In this document: in pieces, positions 61,840-64,000 of the stretch | Numbering within the stretch: the first letter of the stretch is position 1 | Layout: the number at the start of each line of letters is the position of its first letter | Assembly: GCA_016935315.1 (NCBI GenBank) | Contig: JAFGRD010000133.1 | Span: 20,558 to 84,557, forward strand | Source: Pirellulales bacterium | GTDB lineage: Bacteria > Planctomycetota > Planctomycetia > Pirellulales > Thermoguttaceae | Direction of reading: 5' to 3' | DNA: 64,000 nt | Made by a program: the position numbers and the translations under genes | Notes under the pieces: generated by a model | The model's database searches: none | The model's input: the letters and a program-made list of their open reading frames with translations, nothing else | What the model was told of the DNA's origin: nothing

Positions 61840-63502
61840 CGGGGCGTAGCTCAGCCTGGATAGAGCGCTGCGTTCGGGACGCAGAGGTCGCTGGTTCAAA
61901 TCCAGTCGCCCCGACTTTGTAAGGGTCGTTGTCACGAGTTGACAGCGGCCCTTTACTGTTGTCATAGCAAGACTTTACGGCGCGAGACAACAATTCGGGT
62001 GGCGGATCGTCTGGGACTGCCATTTTGACAGGAATTGTCCCATTTTGCCCAGGGTGCCCCGTGGTTGGTGCAAACTCTGGTGCAAACTGGAGATGGACTG
62101 GCTCTTTCAGTTTCCGCTGCGAGCGCAGAGGTCGGCCGTTCGGCTGGCCTCGGTCGATCGGCAACTCGGGCAGCGATTCGATCGCCCCAGCCACATCCAA
62201 CAGTGCCGGGTCAGTGTAGACGTTCATCGTCAGTTTGATGTCGCTGTGGCGCATCGCCTCCTGGGCCGTCCTCGGCTTGACGCCGGCGGCCGAGAGCATC
62301 GTGCCGAAGGTGTGCCGCAGGGCGTGGATGTCCACGGTCCGGCCGCGGCAGTCTTTCTTCGGAATGCCGGCGGCCTTCAGGTCGCGGTCGAGAATCCGCA
62401 GCAGGCCGGTCGGGACATTGAAAAGCGGGGCGTCAGGGCCGGCTTCCGCCTCGGGCTTCTCGGCGATCCACGCTCGGAGGTCTTCAGCCAGGTCCGAGCG
62501 GAGCGGGATGCTGTTGCCCTCTCGATTCTTCTCGTTCTTCGGATCGAGGATCAAGTGGGGCGGTTCGGCGTCGAGTTCCAGCCAGCCAATCAGCAGGGTC
62601 GCCAGTTCGTTCTTGCGCAGCCCGGTCAGGGCCATCGTCTTGTAGATCAGCGACCGTTCGCGCCCGAGTCGCTCCTTTCGCTCGCGGACCTCCGGCCGGA
62701 TGTTGGCTGTGCGTTGTCCCTTCTTTGGGCCGCGTCGAATGGTCATCGCGTCTTCGAGCGGCCGGCGCCGAGCAACGTCCAGTAGTCGGCGAAGCTCGTC
62801 TTCGTTCAAGGCGCGTCGCTTGCGACGGCAATCCGCCTTGGCATCCGCCTTGGGAACGTCGGCAAACGGATTCGCCGGGATTCGCTTCTTCCTGACCAGC
62901 CAGTTGCCGAACCCAATGGCGGATTCCCGATAGCCGTTGCGAGCGCCGGCCCCCATCGGCTTCTTGGTGCGGTCATCGTACTCGGCCTTTTCGAGCATCC
63001 ATCGTTCCAAGGCGTCGGCGGATATGTCAGTGAGCCGACGAAGATTGCATTGCTCGGCAAGTCGCAGCAGCCGGCTCTTCGTGCTCTTCACTCGTTGGGC
63101 ATTCACGCCCTTTGCCGTTTGGTGGGTGATGTACTCGTCGACATGCTCCAGCAGAGATGTGTCTCGGTGCTTCGACATTTCGCTTTCGACGCTGGTGAGC
63201 ACACCGGCCTTCACCTTCTCCGCCTCTTCCTCCAGTTTGGCGAGCACCATTTCCGCTGCACGCTTGCCCCGGCAGCCGGTGGCATGTTCGTGAACGACGC
63301 CCAGACCATCGCGGTACTTGGCCGTATAGGTCTTGGCCTCGACGCGGATTCGCGGCTTCCCGTCACGACCGGTCGTGATCGGTGCAGAGTAGGTCTTGCC
63401 TCGCCGATCTTTCCACTGAGCATATTGCCCCTTCTTCCTGGTGACGATCTCGGCGTCAGGCGGCAGAGGCTTCGTGACAGCTTTCTTGTAGACGCTACCC
63501 AT
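61808..63502 (-). CDS. Tyrosine recombinase integrase
   Basis: A 564-residue phage/ICE-type integrase. The N-terminal arm-binding part (about residues 1-100, QYAQWKDRRGKTYSAP) and the SAM-like core-binding domain (~105-215) precede the catalytic domain with TGLRKNELATLLIG (first Arg), HALRHTFGTML (His-x-x-Arg) and the tyrosine in SDIKLTMNVYTDP. The last ~45 residues are encoded by the complement of tRNA-Pro and beyond (GATGFEPATSASRTQRS), so the reading frame's end depends on the chromosome side. Start: ATG at 63500-63502 after GGGAGA. It is oriented toward the tRNA, as usual for tRNA-targeting elements. Confidence 0.93.
   Translation of the reverse strand: MGSVYKKAVTKPLPPDAEIVTRKKGQYAQWKDRRGKTYSAPITTGRDGKPRIRVEAKTYTAKYRDGLGVVHEHATGCRGKRAAEMVLAKLEEEAEKVKAGVLTSVESEMSKHRDTSLLEHVDEYITHQTAKGVNAQRVKSTKSRLLRLAEQCNLRRLTDISADALERWMLEKAEYDDRTKKPMGAGARNGYRESAIGFGNWLVRKKRIPANPFADVPKADAKADCRRKRRALNEDELRRLLDVARRRPLEDAMTIRRGPKKGQRTANIRPEVRERKERLGRERSLIYKTMALTGLRKNELATLLIGWLELDAEPPHLILDPKNEKNREGNSIPLRSDLAEDLRAWIAEKPEAEAGPDAPLFNVPTGLLRILDRDLKAAGIPKKDCRGRTVDIHALRHTFGTMLSAAGVKPRTAQEAMRHSDIKLTMNVYTDPALLDVAGAIESLPELPIDRGQPNGRPLRSQRKLKEPVHLQFAPEFAPTTGHPGQNGTIPVKMAVPDDPPPELLSRAVKSCYDNSKGPLSTRDNDPYKVGATGFEPATSASRTQRSIQAELRPEFGVRHKPEL
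61840..61914 (+). tRNA. tRNA-Pro (anticodon CGG)
   Basis: A full cloverleaf: acceptor stem CGGGGCG / CGCCCCG, D-arm with AGCCTGGATA, anticodon stem CTGCG / CGCAG around loop TTCGGGA (anticodon CGG), variable AGGTC, T-arm GCTGG-TTCAAAT-CCAGT. The discriminator base is A; CCA is not encoded. Reading CCG codons. It is the apparent insertion target of the element to its right. Confidence 0.95.
61895..61914. other. Likely attL core in the tRNA-Pro 3' end
   Basis: The 3' end of the tRNA (T-arm and acceptor, from TTCAAAT to the discriminator) is the usual crossover segment for integrases facing a tRNA. A direct repeat of it should lie at the other end of the element, which is outside this window. 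The core's exact limits cannot be set from one end. Confidence 0.45.
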
Positions 63503-63656
63503 TTCATGTCTCCCGCGGGAAGTGCGATTGCCGGCCCGGTGGCAATCGCCGACTCTTGTCGACATTGTGATTGCAGAAAAAGGCTTCAGCAAGGACGTCC
63601 CCCGCTGAAGCCCGACTTTCGCTCGAACGAGTGCTTTTTGCGACGCTTCGTAGCGT

Positions 63657-63872
63657 CTACCGACATACTGGGCAGTCGTCGGCGAGCCACTTTTCGAGTT
63701 CGATCCGGTCCCATCGAACCAACGCCCCCAACTTCTGGGGGCGTGGCATTCGTCCCGAGTCGGCCAGCCGGTAGACGTGCCGTGCGCTGCACGACAAGAA
63801 CCGTGCAACGGCGTTCACGTCCAGCAGCCGCACTTCCTCGGCCGGTGGAAGAGCTACGGTGGCTTCTGACAT
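63657..63872 (-). CDS. Excisionase-like helix-turn-helix protein
   Basis: A 71-residue MerR-type winged-helix protein (VRLLDVNAVARFLSCSARHV, YRLADSGRMP, VRWDRIELEKWLAD) of the HTH_17/excisionase type. It would direct excision together with the integrase encoded 154 bases further on. Start: ATG at 63870-63872, ten bases after AAGGAG; an upstream in-frame ATG would add 17 residues. Positioned as xis normally is. Confidence 0.85.
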   Translation of the reverse strand: MSEATVALPPAEEVRLLDVNAVARFLSCSARHVYRLADSGRMPRPQKLGALVRWDRIELEKWLADDCPVCR

Positions 63873-63932
63873 GATGGATGAACTCCTTGGAAGAGAAGAT
63901 GTTGGAGGGAGCAGCCACGACATCCGACCGGC

Positions 63933-64000
63933 TCAACTGGCTAGAACGACATTGTCCGTGGTGAGCGTCTTCCGATTGCTGATCGCGTGACGGATGAGAC
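63933..64000 (-). CDS. 3' end of a gene cut by the window edge
   Basis: Twenty-one codons before a stop at 63933-63935 read LIRHAISNRKTLTTDNVVLAS in the minus strand, without internal stops. This could be the tail of another element gene, but too little is visible to name it, and it could be chance. Confidence 0.25.
   Translation of the reverse strand, partial: LIRHAISNRKTLTTDNVVLAS

Noticed and set aside
61618..61965. Minus-strand frame reading LDLNQRPLRPERSALSRLSYAP
   Set aside because: This is the translated complement of tRNA-Pro in another frame, a well-known false protein.

Overview
The window looks like chromosomal DNA of a high-GC planctomycete, probably of the Pirellulales type. 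Several protein types here are, from memory, typical of that phylum: two tandem DUF1080 proteins, a DUF2961/GH172 protein, a J-like 'FDPYLTWLGI' protein with one membrane span, a Tat-exported sugar-isomerase-fold protein, an 'RRWQFGVRQLLAFTF' membrane protein, and DnaG and RpoD with planctomycete-style N termini. No database search was possible, so the taxonomy and family names come from motif recognition.

Layout. 1-8.5 kb: a small HEXXH membrane protein, a PAS/sigma-54 activator, secreted thioredoxin-like and coiled-coil proteins, a two-gene ABC-2 transporter and a lipase-like hydrolase. 8.6-16 kb: secreted carbohydrate-active proteins (GH172, two DUF1080) around aconitase. 16-21 kb: a type II secretion/pilus F protein, then dnaG-rpoD closed by a clear terminator. 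21-35 kb: a zinc-ribbon coiled-coil protein, a lipoprotein hydrolase, DedA, ApbE, a ClpP-like protein, an 8Fe ferredoxin (58 aa), an alkyltransferase-endonuclease V fusion, a sodium/solute symporter and phylum-specific proteins. 35-47.8 kb is the most accessory-looking part: a short TIR-bounded element, a GH13 enzyme, then a GntR-led gene set (ThDP enzyme, homoserine-dehydrogenase-like enzyme, secreted M14-peptidase/GATase fusion, secreted gamma-glutamyltransferase), followed by a B12-radical SAM gene butted against WD40 debris. 47.8-54 kb: parB-parA with three parS sites, a DUF1015 gene, ahcY and trpF. 54-61 kb: a Wzz-like protein and the housekeeping set phoH-pgpH-ybeY-corC. 61.8 kb to the end: tRNA-Pro(CGG) carrying the end of an integrated element, with integrase and excisionase-like genes; the rest of the element lies beyond the window.

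How the genes work together. The clearest units are dnaG-rpoD (replication priming and the main sigma factor), parAB with its parS cluster (chromosome segregation), phoH-pgpH-ybeY-corC (RNA maturation and cyclic-di-AMP signalling), and the GntR-led set, which I read as an uncharacterised catabolic operon: two exported amide-bond hydrolases feeding two cytoplasmic enzymes. A dispersed intergenic repeat occurs three times (4.4, 31.7 and 47.6 kb). In two copies it carries a hairpin with one compensatory base-pair change.
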